Source: Coriolopsis trogii (lineage: Eukaryota > Basidiomycota > Agaricomycetes > Polyporales > Polyporaceae). Taken from it: DNA of 64,000 nt. The stretch is from NCBI GenBank assembly GCA_020543525.1, contig JAHYIO010000037.1, positions 1,302,001 through 1,366,000 of the forward strand. The letters are read 5' to 3'. The notes beneath the pieces were generated by a model that was not told where the DNA came from, did no database searches, and worked only from the letters and a program-made list of their open reading frames with translations. The position numbers and the translations under genes were made by a program. Shown here one piece after another: positions 1 to 11,445 of this stretch (position 1 is its first letter; each line of letters begins with the position of its first letter).

Positions 1-70
1 TGTTGTGACTGACTGCCCGCGACCTGTGGCGTGTCACGGTGATGTGTGGACGGCATCATGTGACGTGCAG

Positions 71-531
71 AGCGATCGTGAAGGGGTGGAACTCGCGAAC
101 GCGTGCAAGTATGGCTTGGGCGCGGGCATCTGGACGCAGGACCTGTCCAAGGCCCACCGCGTCTCTGCCGAGATCGAGGCCGGCCTCGTGTGGGTCAACA
201 CGCACCACCGCAACGACCCCAGTTCGCCCTGGTGCGTTCTGCAGATGCTTGACTGCTGTTGTGCTGTTGTAACGCATACTCACTCATCTGGGACGACCTG
301 TAGGGGTGGTATGAAGGAGAGCGGGATTGGGAGGGAGAACGGTGTGGAGGCGTTCGAGGCTTGTGCGTCGTTTTCATCGCTGTTCTGTCCCGTCGGTGTT
401 GACTGCTGATCGTGCTTGGACATTCAGATACGCAGAGCAAGTCGACGATCGTCAATATTGCGTCCGTGGAGGAGACGCGCTCCGTACAGGACTGGTTTGC
501 GGAGGACGAGACGGAGAAACGGTACGGTTGA
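71..531 (+). CDS. aldehyde dehydrogenase, C-terminal part (5' end outside window)
   Basis: NAD(P)-dependent aldehyde dehydrogenase, oxidising an aldehyde to the acid. The visible exons are 71..231, 304..362 and 428..531. Joined, they give the C-terminal third of the family, with the ELANACKYGLGAGIWT segment, the EAGLVWVN strand and GGMKESGIGRENGVEAF, which precede the oligomerisation tail. The protein ends with a polar tail at the TGA of 529..531. Positions 1..70 look like the end of an intron (acceptor cag at 68..70), so the catalytic cysteine and the cofactor fold lie upstream of the window. Which aldehyde is used cannot be told from this part. It is convergent with the Vps60 gene, with 174 nt between the stop codons. 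Family assignment is strong; the subfamily (betaine-aldehyde-like) is only a guess. Confidence 0.85.
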
Positions 532-705
532 GGAAACCGTATACGCTCGTGACGATCATTCACCCCTCACTCATGCTGTATCATACGGATCTTCTGGGAG
601 ACAATGCATCATACACACAAATGATAGTATACATGATCCTGAGATGAAGGGGGTAAAGTTTACAAATGTTGCCACAAGCGGATCCGCAGACTATTCGACG
701 GAGGT

Positions 706-1721
706 TTATGCTGACGTCTTGACCGCCTCCTTCTGCTCGGGGGTCTATTCGTTGACCATCAGCATCCACATGATATTCCACTTTCATAAACCCTTACCTC
801 CGACAACTCTACAGGAGGTTCGTCCACGAAATCGGGGACCTTGTTCAGGTCACTCAAGTAGGACGGACCCTCTTCCTCAGCGTCCAGTTCAAGCGCATCC
901 AGCTCTGCGGGGTGATCAGAGATACGCACACGGCAACGCAGCACACAAGGCAAGGCGCACTCACCAGCTTGAAGATCCGCCTCGTCGATCTCATCCGGCA
1001 CCGCGTACGAGCGGCCTAGCGCGTCCTGTATCTCATTCGCCTGCTCCAACAGGTCCTCCATGTCGTAGTGCACAGCCTGTCCGCACCAAACACTCTCAGC
1101 ACCGCGCCTAGGGACGCGGGCGGGGAGAGAGGGAGGAGAAGCACACGCACCTCGATCTTGTCAATGTCGATCTTGCCGTACTGCTTCCGGAGCTCCTTGT
1201 TCGCCTGCTTCATCGCGTCGACGGTCGCCATCGTGTTCCGGAGGTTCTCTGTCGCGAGCGCGGCGGACTCCATGTTGAACGTCTGCTGGGTGAGCTGCGC
1301 GAGCTGCGACTCGTACATCCGCTTCTGCTTCAGCGTCCGCAGCGCGCGCTCCTGTATCGCGTTCTGTGCCCAGTTTCAATGCGAGTTGTGGCGAGGATGA
1401 GGGTAAGGGATGCGCCGGAAAAGGAGAGGAGAGGATGCATGTGTGGAAGGCCGAGGAGGCGATTGGAGGCGAGAGCGTACCTTGCCAGGACCGTTCCGTA
1501 GCCTGCTCATCTGCTCCTTGTACCGCGCGAGCTCTCCGTCAAGTTTCTTGATCTTGACCTCTATCGACGCCGCTCGGGTATCTGTCTAGCATGTCACACC
1601 CAGTCGATCAGTGGACGTGGCTTCGGCAGTGGCTGCAGAGACGGCTGCTGACCGAGGAGATGGCATCTTGCAAAGTCGGACGCGGTTTCTTGCTCGATGA
1701 TGTGCCAAATATACGGTTCAT
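706..1721 (-). CDS. VPS60: ESCRT-III protein Vps60 / CHMP5
   Basis: Snf7-family subunit of ESCRT-III that acts on endosomal membranes in multivesicular body formation and regulates Vps4 through Vta1. Six exons: 1653..1721, 1481..1585, 1151..1363, 965..1076, 798..904, 706..735, giving 211 residues, the usual family length. The start MNRIFG is the signature N terminus of Vps60/CHMP5, which separates it from Snf7 and Vps20. The Snf7 core follows (SRLRNGPGKNAIQERAL, KRMYESQLAQLTQQTFNME, TVDAMKQANKELRKQYGKI), then an acidic helix (EDLLEQANEIQDALGRSY) and an acidic C-terminal tail that binds Vps4/Vta1-type partners. The last exon is only 30 nt. Splice phases all agree. Function is from family knowledge; nothing in the neighbours bears on it. 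Confidence 0.92.
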
Positions 1722-1945
1722 AACTCCAAGAGGTCCAGAGAGAACGAAATGCACAGAGATGTCGAGAGGATGCAACAATCGAGACGGCGCAGTCGCAGGG
1801 TGGCGGAATGAGTTAGAGTGAACGTGTAAGCGCTCCTGGAAGAGGCCATGACATGTCCGAAACAGGCAGGCTCTGTATTCGTCAAGTGCTCTCATGCTAC
1901 CGTTAACCTCGAAACAAAAGCGACTATAATGTTTGTCCGAGATAT

Positions 1946-3512
1946 CTACCACCGTAAGCCCACCAAGCCTCCCGGAACGATGCACTTCCACGGCCGTTCG
2001 CTCTTCTTCTCCGCCGCGCGACGACTCACAATGCACCCATTCTCGGAAGCTGCGAGGAAGGCATCTGGCAGCACAATGGTATCCGCACCGTCCCCTGTGC
2101 TGTTCGCTCCTGATATAGAGGACGCGTGAAGGTCTTCAATGGAAGTCGTCGCAAAGGTCAGAGTGCGCGGTTGTGCGCCCTTCTGGACTTGGCCCAGCAC
2201 GTCCGGTCTCAAATGGGGCGGGAGCCAGAACATCTGCGAAGCAATGTATACTCGACTCTCGCCCAAGCGCCCAATGGTATCGAAATACGCACCTGCACTA
2301 GTGCCCCTGCAGGAGGAGCAGTGTCAGTGTCGAGTGCCAACGAGCCTCGAGAAGGGTCTCCGGACGTGACGTAGAAGAGCTGGAGCACCTAAACCGACAC
2401 CCAAGGGATTCAATGTGTGGGTTTCGCTGCTATCTGATGTTACGTACCTCGTGCCTCCCGTTGCGCCTCTCGATCGTGCCCATGTAGAGCTGCAATTTTT
2501 TAGAGATGTTCTGATCGCGAGACGATATCGACGCATTGTTCTGGAGGGCGTGCAGGAGGAGACGAGAGGGGTTGGCGCCGTCCAAGCTGTTCACCAGGTT
2601 GCCCTCCGCTCTACCGAAGACAAACATGTCATATGAACACTTGCTCTCGAGATAAGGTGTGTACGCACTCAGTGACAGTCATGGGTTGTGTGATTGCCTC
2701 CAGTCCGGGAAAGTCGGAGTAGTGCGTGGCTCGTGTCGCGGAGGACAGGCATAAACCGACAGCGCCCTCTGAATGTACAGACTCGTTGTGGAAAAGAGTG
2801 ACCGGTCTGCCTGTCACAAAGGGAGTCAGGGTAGCAACCAGTCCTAGCTTGAAGAGACATCTGGTCAGGTGAAGCTGTTCGTACACACGAGCGTGGTGCT
2901 CGGCACCAACCTTCGTCGCAGAAGTGTATCTTGACAGTGCGCTGTTCAGCCCTTCCGGCGCAGCATCGCTCATGTAGATAACACTATCAACGCCATCGTC
3001 CCTGTCCCAATGGTAAGCTTCAAGTTCGTGACCCATAGCAACTGTGCATATACCCACGACAGTCCTTGCAGCTCAGGCGGCAATGAGTCGCTCTCATACG
3101 TCCGTGCAAGCGCGTTCTCCCAGTTGATCTCTCGGCTGTAATCCCTCGAGTCAGGCACCGCCTCCTTCTGATGAAGCGCATGCCACCGCCCAACCTGCGA
3201 CGCCTTCCGCCCCGGAATCGTGCTTCGGAAGAGCGTCGCGTGTTGCGGGTCGAACGCCGCCAGAGACACGCTGGTGTACCTCTGCCACGACCGGCGTTCG
3301 GAGGGTATGGGGGCGGTGAGGCATCCTACGGAGTCGTTTGCCGAACCCTTTACGGACGACACGAGCTGGGAGAGTTCGGACGGATCTGTGTGCTGCGAAG
3401 CAGATATCGCATATAGCAATGAGTGTTTCGATATTGTTGGACGTAATCGTGAGATGTGGGCCAGGATGTCAGCAGGTTTCCGAGAGACAATGGTGCTCAG
3501 ATGAGTTGCCAT
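1946..3512 (-). CDS. conserved fungal protein, FIST-like
   Basis: Six exons (3058..3512, 2911..3001, 2669..2847, 2448..2610, 2293..2388, 1946..2233) give 423 residues. The start MATHLSTIVSR looks like a short basic, possibly mitochondrial, N terminus. Recognisable blocks are DSVGCLTAPIPS, a TPFVTGRPVTLFHNE stretch, GNLVNSLDGANPSRLLL, a GDPSRGSLALD strand and a C-terminal ENGCIVSRR...WKCIVPGG end. This order resembles FIST-type sensory domains (F-box and intracellular signal transduction proteins such as FBXO22), but I know the resemblance only from general pattern. No catalytic residue can be named. Splice junctions are consistent in phase; the first donor (gtgggt at 3057) was chosen over an overlapping weaker gt. 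Confidence 0.55.
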
Positions 3513-3944
3513 ATCAATATTGTCAGACTGAGCAAGGCAGTGATGCGTCAGTGGTAGGCTTTGACGAGAGTGGTTGAGTATGATATCAGGACGTCACGCC
3601 GTCATACTAGTGCTGGCACACTAATAGCGGGCGCACCAGTGAGTCTCTGTAATCCGTTAGTAGATGCACAATACTTACCTTTGAATTGACTCTCTTACTT
3701 GCAAAGCAGATGTCTTGGTGGTTAACAAAGCGCAGGAGCGTACACAGCATCCTCAGGACGACTGCAGCACTAAGGCGTGACAAAGCTGCACGTGTTATGT
3801 GACTTAGCGCGTCACCACATACCTCAGCCTGGACTTGGAGTTCCATGAAGCTTCGTTGGGTCTGAGGAGCCTGACGAACGTAAACCTACAGTATATACAG
3901 TCACCGAAAACCCATCCACTATATCCCAAAGGCCACAAATAAAT
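3513..3944. other. intergenic, nothing recognised
   Basis: 432-nt spacer between the start of the FIST-like gene and the stop of the dioxygenase gene, both on the minus strand. It should hold the promoter of the former and the 3' UTR of the latter. A 79-codon minus-strand open frame at 3607..3846 has no recognisable features. No TATA-like or repeat element is obvious. Confidence 0.5.
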
Positions 3945-5279
3945 CTACATGTACGTCGCCTTCAGTCTCCCCACGATGTAATCCTCAGTCGTGACCGGCG
4001 GGTACTTTGGCTTGCTTCCCGGGACCAGGCACGTCGGGAGGCAGGAGATCTCCGCGCCCTGATTCGGGTTGCAGAAGAATGCAATAGACTGGCGGGCGGG
4101 AGTGATGCCCTCAGTCTCGCTGATCGCTCTCGCAGGAGGCGCGACTACGCGGTGGAGAGTCGAGCGGAGGACGTCGTTGCTCCAACGCGCGAGGAGGTCG
4201 CCAGCGTTGATGACAATCGTTCCGGGCTACAGATTCTGCGAGTGAGGGCGAGTACCGGGAGATGAGATGTAGAGCTTACAATTGGAGTGGCTGGTTGGTA
4301 TTGTCCGGTCCGGGGGTTTTGCACTTCGAGACCACCCACCTGAAGAGGTCAAAGTCAAACGTCTATGCTATCCACAGATGTCATGGTGACTCACCGAGTC
4401 CTGGAACAAGAGCGTCAAGGTACCATAGTCCGAGTGCGCACCCGCACGCGCCTGACCGTCCCCACGGAGAAGCTGCGTCTTGATGGGAGGGTACGAGAGC
4501 AAGCGCAGGTTGTGATACTGCTCGTGGATCTTGCTATCGAAGAATGTCTCCTCCAGATGCAAGCCTAAGGCAATTGAGCGCATAACAAGGACATGCAACT
4601 CATGGCACGTCTGGAAGAAGTCGAGCATGGTGCGCTTGAAGCCGGGTGCGTCCGCCTCCTGCGGCCAGTAGTTCTTGTACGTCTTGTCCCAGTCCCGGCC
4701 GATCTCCATAGACTCCTTGTAGTCCGGGGCCTTCTCGCGGAGCTGCTTGATCTCGTCTGCGTCCGCGGACTGGGTCACGCGCTCGCGCCCGACCTGCACG
4801 AAACCGCGGTTCGCGCGTGGGTCCCTCCATGCCAATTCTCTCTTCTTCTCGATGGGCATGCTGAAGAACTCGGCGCTCTTGTGGCAGCGTGAGTGTAAGG
4901 GGCGACGTACAACATTGATAACTGACCTTCTGGAACGTGTGCTTGACAGTGTCCTCCGGAATGCCATGGTTGGTGAGGTAGATGAAGCCGACGTCCGTGA
5001 AACCCCTCACGACCTCCTGGGCAGTCTGTTCTTTCTCTGCTGTTGAAGCGGCATTCCGGTACTTGCTGAAGTCGATAAGAGGGATGCGGAATGTATCCTG
5101 AGAGTTGTGTCGGAATGTGGCCGCGCGGATCCCAAGGCGTGGGTACATACCTCTGCGTGGGTCGCGAAGGTCCTGTTGGTAGAGCGGTGCGGGTTCCTTG
5201 TACGCGCGAGCGAGCGAGGCCCCGGTCCGGAAACGATGCGGTGCACGGTGGGCAGTACGGAAGGGAGGAGTGACGGCAT
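3945..5279 (-). CDS. 2-oxoglutarate/Fe(II)-dependent dioxygenase (isopenicillin N synthase-like)
   Basis: Five exons (5151..5279, 4927..5097, 4395..4877, 4280..4339, 3945..4226) encode 374 residues. The enzyme has the DIOX_N domain (IPLIDFSKY, VGFIYLTNHGIP) and the 2OG-Fe(II) double-stranded helix. The iron ligands are visible: H248 and D250 in AGAHSDYGTL and H306 in STLHRVV; R326 and S328 in ARQSIAFF would bind 2-oxoglutarate. The catalytic set is therefore complete. The first 43 residues are rich in Arg, Ser and Pro with almost no acids and precede a clean exon boundary, which suggests a mitochondrial presequence. The start at 5279 joins in phase through a good GTATGT donor; a second open frame over the same bases lacks this. 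The substrate cannot be inferred. It shares a 493-nt divergent promoter region with the next gene. Confidence 0.88.
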
Positions 5280-5772
5280 GTCGAGGCGTATGAGTGGGAG
5301 AGTAAGTAGAGGGCACTGAGGCACCTCGCAGGTATCTATGGGCGAGGAGGAGGAGGACGACGATAGAGTAGTTATCGGCCAAGAGGCAGAGAGAGGTGGA
5401 CCGAGCTTATCTTCATGGGCGCCTCCATTAGCACATGCATCTCGATCTCGTTCTACTTCAATCATACGGGCCGCGACTGGACCCTCTCTCTGTTGCCCAC
5501 CGTCGTGCACGATGGAATAGCATGAGCAGCTACCACGGACATCGATGACTTGCAGCTCAGAATACCCCGCGGTTGTTCTCACAGCGAAGCACTTCTCTTG
5601 ACGTATGCTGTATCAGAGGCGAGTCTCGTGTACGGTGTGCTGCGGTAAGAGGTGTCAGTGAGTATATAAAGTGCATTTGACGGTCGCCCACAACGTCTCC
5701 GTCCAGGTTCAGGCTCTGCGGGTCCAGCGCCGCCACATTGGCAGCGTCACAGTCGGTCTATTGCTCAACAAC
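5280..5772. other. divergent intergenic region
   Basis: 493 nt between the dioxygenase (minus) and the coiled-coil membrane protein (plus). It contains a purine-rich run around 5340..5360 on the plus strand and the TATA-like element listed separately. No conserved coding frame was seen. Confidence 0.5.
5663..5670 (+). promoter_or_regulatory. TATA-like element
   Basis: The octamer tatataaa lies 102 nt upstream of the ATG at 5773. This is a usual distance for a fungal core promoter with a 5' UTR of about 70 nt. Assigned by sequence only. Confidence 0.45.
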
Positions 5773-6979
5773 ATGGCTCGGAACTCCAGTCGGCAAATAA
5801 CTCCGCGCGCGCCCTCATACGCTAGCGTTGTTAATATTCCTAGTTCCCCTCCGCCCCAGTACACTCCAAACCACGACACAAGGCAGGATGAACGTTCTAG
5901 CCTCCTCCCCTCATTCCAATATCAGACCCCACCTTCTCCTGATCATCCTTACCATGAGGGTTTCAAGCAACAGGTCCACGTGCCCCGCAAGGTCTATATT
6001 CTCCTAGTCGCGATGTTCAGCATTCTCAGTGTCCTGGTCTGTCTCGTCCCTCTCATGATGATGTCGGACATTCCACTGTCGGAGAAGCGAGAGATGCGCC
6101 GGCAGTGGGAGGCGGAGAAGGTTCGGCATAGCAGGGAGATGGACCGATGGAGGACGGAGTTGTCCACGATCCGGCATCAACACCACAAGGCGGTTGAAGC
6201 ATACGAGGAGGCCCGTAAGGCGTACGAGAGAGAGCGCGAGGAGTGGGAGAGGGAGCGGCAGGAGGAGGAACGCCGTCGCAAGGACATGGAACGCAGGCGG
6301 CAGGGCGTCTTCTGGACAGAGCCATGGAAGAACAGTGGCTGCCGCGCGCATGGGACGCAGTCGTACAGCGCCGACTTTCATGGCCTCCCTGGCGATCTCA
6401 ACAGTCGTTGGCACGAGGTCTGCATGGACACGCCTATCACAATCCATGGCCGACGGATCGAGGGGCCGACCAAGTGCGAACGCAACGTGAGTTTGTGCAC
6501 GTTCAGGAATGCGCACCATACTCACCTGCTATCAGGACCGTGGCATTTGGGGGACGTGGTATGTGGACTTTGATGAACCCCAGTGCACTACCTTCTGGAA
6601 CAATGTCGAGTACAAGGTTGGTCATGGCGACTCTAGGTGTTCTTACCAACGCTGACTTCAACGACTGGCCTCGTCCCCAGGGGTGCATTGGAGGCATGAA
6701 TGTAAGTGTTACAGCTGCCGTCCCCCAAAACATGTTAACCTGTCGCCTCTAGCGATGGGAAGCACGACTGATGAATCTTCGCCACGGGGATAACTGGGAT
6801 ACGATGTGCGCCACGACACCAATCACCCTTGACGGTGTCAGATACGACAGGCCCTCCGCATGCATCGACATTGTAAGCTCTACCTTACCTCACATGCCTC
6901 GTATCTCACTAATCATGCACTCTGTATCGTACAGGGCGGCAATGGCAGAATAGGAGTGTGGGAGTCAACTTGCCGTTGA
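5773..6979 (+). CDS. single-pass membrane protein with coiled coil and Cys/Trp repeats
   Basis: Five exons (5773..6486, 6536..6616, 6681..6701, 6753..6872, 6935..6979) give 326 residues. The N terminus is a Ser/Pro-rich disordered region of about 75 residues. One transmembrane segment follows at about 80-100 (VYILLVAMFSILSVLVCLVP), then a highly charged coiled coil at about 105-180 with repeated Glu/Arg heptads. The C-terminal part carries Cys/Trp-rich units: HEVCMDTPITIHGRRIEGP and DTMCATTPITLDGVRYDRP are clearly two copies of one repeat, separated by GIWGTWYVDFDEPQC. This architecture is an expanded, uncharacterised family in mushroom genomes as I remember it. No enzymatic motif is visible. 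Exon 3 is only 21 nt. Confidence 0.75.
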
Positions 6980-7632
6980 AGCTGGTTTCCGGTATGCATG
7001 ATCTCAGCCGCGCTTATGGTGTCTTGTGTAAGTTCTGCTGGTACTGCTTCCAAACGCTCGTTGCTATGTTGTCCTCTTGCCTCATGATCATACAGGAATT
7101 CTGTAGGAATGTAATGGAACAGCCCGTCCTGCGGCCACGCACTACGCCTGCGAGAAATCAGTTGTTGTCAAGTCGACGATGGCACCGCTATGCTATTGCC
7201 ACTGCCTCGCCACTATATTGACGGTGAAGACGACTTCTTCGTTAAGATATGCACAATCATCACATCCTCGAGCGTGACTATGTGTTACCTGCTTTTGTTG
7301 AGTCGTCGACAGTGCGCACGGGGCAACCCCGACAGTCTCCAGTCGAAGCACACGACTTGTGCCGGAGGCCGTCCAGCCAAGTTCCATACACGCCACGATG
7401 CAAGAACGTTCCACCTTGCTAGATGTGGGCGCAGCCTAGCCATCTATTATGTGTTTTGTTTTTGTTCAGTAGGTGGGGCGTGGGCGGTATCCACGTTACA
7501 AATCTGAACGTCTCAGCAAATATAAGAACATCACTGAGGACGTCCAGACACTAGGGCAGCCATCTCGACTTTTCGAACTGCCCTCTTCATCCACACCACG
7601 ACTACCTTCCAGTCGATCACACACGCCCTTCG
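6980..7632. other. intergenic, nothing recognised
   Basis: 653 nt between the coiled-coil gene and the doubtful ORF. Short open frames on both strands have no recognisable content. A Ser/Pro-rich frame at about 7540..7724 (frame of 7473) might be an exon of the next gene, but I could not join it in phase. Confidence 0.4.
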
Positions 7633-8493
7633 ATGTCGCGGACCCATACCATGAAAGCACGCCCCAGGCTCAACCTTCTCATACGCCGCAGGGCCTCCTA
7701 CACCTCATCGCGCGCCCCCAAACTTGAAGCCGGAGTCACTGGCACGATGATTATGGCGCAGACATCCAAGGCGACCATCATTTCGAACGCTCGGGCCCGT
7801 TTCCCTCGGCTCAGGGCGAAGAAGACGAATCGCTGCGGCACGATCTCGAACGCAGCTGGCTGGCGTGTCTTCCAGAGCCTGTTCACCATGTGGGCGGACG
7901 AGAACGGGCTCGCGATGCACGAGCGCAAAGCATGCAGGTCGCAGGTCTGGAACGACACCCGCATGTACTTCAGGGGATTGGTGACGGGGCTTGCGGCGCA
8001 CGCCAAGCGGCGCGTTTCTGCGAGAGCGGAGGCCTTCGCGCTGCTTGCGTCAAAGGACGGAGAGAAGATCAAGGACATCATCTCCAAGTCTTACGAGGTG
8101 GTAAAAGCCGCAGGAGATATGGTGGGAGCTCCAATTGAGTTGGAGGATGAAGCCCCACGTACTAGGGAAACGACGGAGCCGGTTGAAACTGTCATACAGC
8201 CCGCCCAGGGTGGTTACGCCGCGGCGAACCAGAGAGGGGCCGAAGTCGGTATTGGGGTGCAGGGTCAACAGCCCGACAATAGGTTGTCCACCGCGATACC
8301 GGACTTGTCGCGTCCCACTGGTGGCTCCCTTGCACGCATGTCAACCATTTCGACCCTCACGACATTCGACTCAGTTACGTCAGACTCCATCTTTGGGCCT
8401 GGGTGGTTGGGATTCCGATGGCATCAGTTCGAATACGAATCTACAGGTGATGCAGGGATCCAGGAGGGATACCATTCGATGAACTGCGGGTAA
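7633..8493 (+). CDS. hypothetical protein, model uncertain
   Basis: An uninterrupted 286-codon frame. From about residue 75 onward codon use is GC-rich at third positions and the product looks protein-like (a helical MYFRGLVTGLAAHAKRR segment, then SKDGEKIKDIISKSYEVV, then an acidic Thr/Pro-rich stretch and a polar tail). The first 70 residues are very Arg-rich and may not be coding. A second frame over 7540..7890 is also Ser/Pro-rich and acidic, so the true gene may have an additional intron and a different 5' part. I recognise no family. Confidence 0.35.
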   Translation: MSRTHTMKARPRLNLLIRRRASYTSSRAPKLEAGVTGTMIMAQTSKATIISNARARFPRLRAKKTNRCGTISNAAGWRVFQSLFTMWADENGLAMHERKACRSQVWNDTRMYFRGLVTGLAAHAKRRVSARAEAFALLASKDGEKIKDIISKSYEVVKAAGDMVGAPIELEDEAPRTRETTEPVETVIQPAQGGYAAANQRGAEVGIGVQGQQPDNRLSTAIPDLSRPTGGSLARMSTISTLTTFDSVTSDSIFGPGWLGFRWHQFEYESTGDAGIQEGYHSMNCG

Positions 8494-8731
8494 TAGCAGT
8501 GGGGTATTTGGACTCAATAGCCTTGATCAAGAGAACGACGCTGAGACACGATAGACACGATATACTTCAGCGCAACACTTTCGTTTATCCACGTGTATAC
8601 ATCGCATTCCAGTAGTAGAGCTGATCCAGGCTTGGCTAGCTCGGATATATCATGACACATACGCATGTATCTCAGAGTACAAAAACAAGTCGTTGATGCG
8701 TCGTAAGGAGCGGAGGCATACAAGCTGGCCA

Positions 8732-11165
8732 TCAGGACCGTGCGTATCCCATGGCACTCGGTGATCGCAATCGCCTGAAGAGTGCCATAAGGGTCTTGCC
8801 GCCCTCAGGTCCCCACCTAGCCGAATTCGATTAGTGATACGACAAATGAAACAGATGGCGGGACATACTCTCCACAAGCCACCTCCTGGCAGCATTGCTC
8901 AAACTCATCGGATACAGACACCTCTTCCCATTTGTCTACAACATAGTCCTGCGGGAAACCGAACTCAGCATGCACCTACCGACTCATAGGCACGAACACA
9001 CCTCAATCAGACCATGCAGCTCGTCCCAGGTCGAGGACGCGAGCAACATCGCGAAACTCGACTGTGGCGTGATCGTCGACACGATATGTTCGAGCGCAAG
9101 CCCTCCCAAGCCCGGCATCGCATACCGGTGCGCGATCTGGTACATCGACAGCGCGGAGGCTGGCTGCGGAGGCGGAGTTGGGTGAGGGTGTGGATCTGGG
9201 GTCGAAGTCGTCGTACGCGCGCGTTGTTTGTGTGGAGAGTGCGGATAGTGTGAGCCGGAAGGTGACAAAGGGACAGGAACAGGCTTCGAGCCCCGAGCAG
9301 CCGTCGGCGAGGTGGTGTTAGGCATAGGGACCGCGAGCCCTGGGTTGTTCCCAGAGGACGGACCATGCGATGGTCGGCGAGGGGTCGTGGGCGATCTCGT
9401 GGGTGCCGTTTGCTGACTCTTTGCTGGTCCTGTGCTACGCGAGGTCGATGGACCTGCCATCCGTACCTCCTTCGGCTTCTCACGTTGGATTTCGCCCGTC
9501 GACCTGCCACTGGCACCGCTTGTGACGCTCCGGGAGTCACTCACGCCACCGCTGTGGCCATCAGACGAGCCACCCTTGTGGAAGATTCTCCAGGCCCATT
9601 CGTCTGCTACACCTGGAGAGCAAAATTCCCTGGCACTCCAGCCTGCGCCGATGCCATCGACGGCTTGTCGAGGATCGTCGTCTTTGCGGAAGTGCAGCCA
9701 GTTCGCATAGACGTACTTAAGAAGCCAGTAGACAGTCACAAAGTCAGCCTCCTCAACGACGATTGAATACAGCTTGCGCTCGCCAGGAAGTAAGGTGCTG
9801 CCATTCTCGGCAAAGGAGGAACTGAGCATAGTAGCAAAGTATTCGGACCGCCTGATGAGGATGTCAGAGTGCGCATAGATAATGCGCTTCCGTGCAAGCG
9901 TTGGAGGGGCAGATGCAGATTGCGAAGAAGTGGACGAGTGAGGACTGGTAGGCATCGTGGCTGTCAGTGTGTCGGACAAATCAAGATCCTGTTGAGTGCG
10001 CTCAAGACAAATAAACTGGACATCTCCAGTGTCTGCCGAACAACAAATCAATATGACGGATACTAGGATGACACTGCATACTCACTGGGGTTATCAAGTG
10101 ATGCCTCGAGACCATCCAGAAGGTCTCGAGGGACGTAGTATGCCGAGGGTTGCTGTGGATAGAAAGGTCCTACGGGAGAGTGCATCTGGACACAAATCAC
10201 AAAGGAGTCTGTCTCCTTGATCCTCGGATTCTCAAGGAGTACCGAGAGAGGAGGCAGCGGGCACTCTGGGGTAAGACTTCGTCAGGCCGTCACCCCAACA
10301 CAGATGATCATACGTAGAACTTACCCCATACCTCACTTCCCTGACGGAACGCGAAGTTGTTCTGCCAGTACTCCCAAGCCCATTCCGCCCGCGCGCCTCG
10401 TTCACCGACACGGTCATCCTGACATTTGATGGCAGCGAACATGGATGCAGACATCTCAAAGTCGGTGTGGGCGTAGTCAATGGTCAGGGATGTGATATAC
10501 AGCGACAGCGTCTGAGGCTGGGTGCGGACGATTGGTGTAGACGGCGCAGATGAGCTGTCTGGATCGGTCACAGTGGTCTTGGCTGGACAACAGCGGTGAG
10601 CGCCACTCCTTGAGACAACTGGGGTCGGGACATACAGATTTCAAGCTTGAACTTGCCGTCTCCGAGTTCCGGTGACTCCCTGAGTACTTCGAACTCGTCA
10701 TCGTCCACCTCCTCAGCTGGTGCCTCTCCTTCGGCACCACTCATAGCCAGGCCTTCGATGTGGTCCCTCAACCTGCTAACGTCGCGTACGACCCACTCAA
10801 AGGCCTGTTCTAGGTTCAGGTAACGGGCTAAGATTTCGAAAAGCAAACACACTCACATGAAAGTTCCACTGTCTAGTGGTAGTATCCTCAGCCATAGCGT
10901 TGTGGCTGCTCGCACCTGCCATCCGCGCAGAAGTAGTGATCCCGCTTGGGCCCGCAGACAACAAGACCGTGCTTGGACTGGATGTAGAAGTAGACGCTCT
11001 CGAGTCCCAGGTCTGTGCGCTATGCACAGAGCTGCTGGAGGAATGGATGGAGTTTGAAGACGAAGTCGATCGATGCGTGTATGTCGACCACGGCCAATGC
11101 GGGCGTGAAAGCGGAGAGGGCCGTCCAGGCGAATTAGAGACAGAGATGGGGCGCGGGGTCGACAT
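8732..11165 (-). CDS. MATH-BTB domain protein with a long disordered insertion
   Basis: Seven exons (10857..11165, 10636..10804, 10325..10582, 10086..10265, 9002..10032, 8869..8948, 8732..8816) encode 703 residues. After about 100 disordered Ser/Thr/Pro residues comes a MATH-like domain (AFEWVVRDVSRLRDHI, GDGKFKLEI, a core strand LSLYITSLTIDYA, and AWEYWQNNFAF). A BTB/POZ domain follows (RKRIIYAHSDILIRRSEYFA, DFVTVYWLLKYVYANWL). The BTB fold is interrupted after the KYVYANWL helix by roughly 190 Ser/Pro/Thr-rich residues and resumes at ALSMYQIAHRYAMPGLGGLA. Such proteins are usually substrate adaptors of CUL3 ubiquitin ligases or nuclear scaffolds. A shorter start at the exon 1 ATG (11165) was preferred to one at 11195. 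Confidence 0.8.
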
Positions 11166-11445
11166 CGTGGTCCTGGACGACGGTCTCCGTTGCAACGTTC
11201 TTTGTGTGCTCGGAGGAAGGATGTGGGAGAAAGCAGGAGAGGCTCAGAAGCGGAAACAGCTTGAACCACCAATCATGGCCGAAACGCGCCTCGCGTCCCC
11301 GAGCGCGCGACGACGCGTCAGTACACGTGATGCAGATTAACCAGCTCGTCAGGAGGGACATACGCGCTACAGGAGGAAATACGGGTATGGACATGCTATC
11401 GAGTCAGTTTGCCAGTTATGCTACAAGTACATGATAGTCTAGAAC

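Noticed and set aside
4593..5273. Long plus-strand and alternate minus-strand frames over the dioxygenase
   Set aside because: They are out-of-phase shadows of the well-supported dioxygenase exons.
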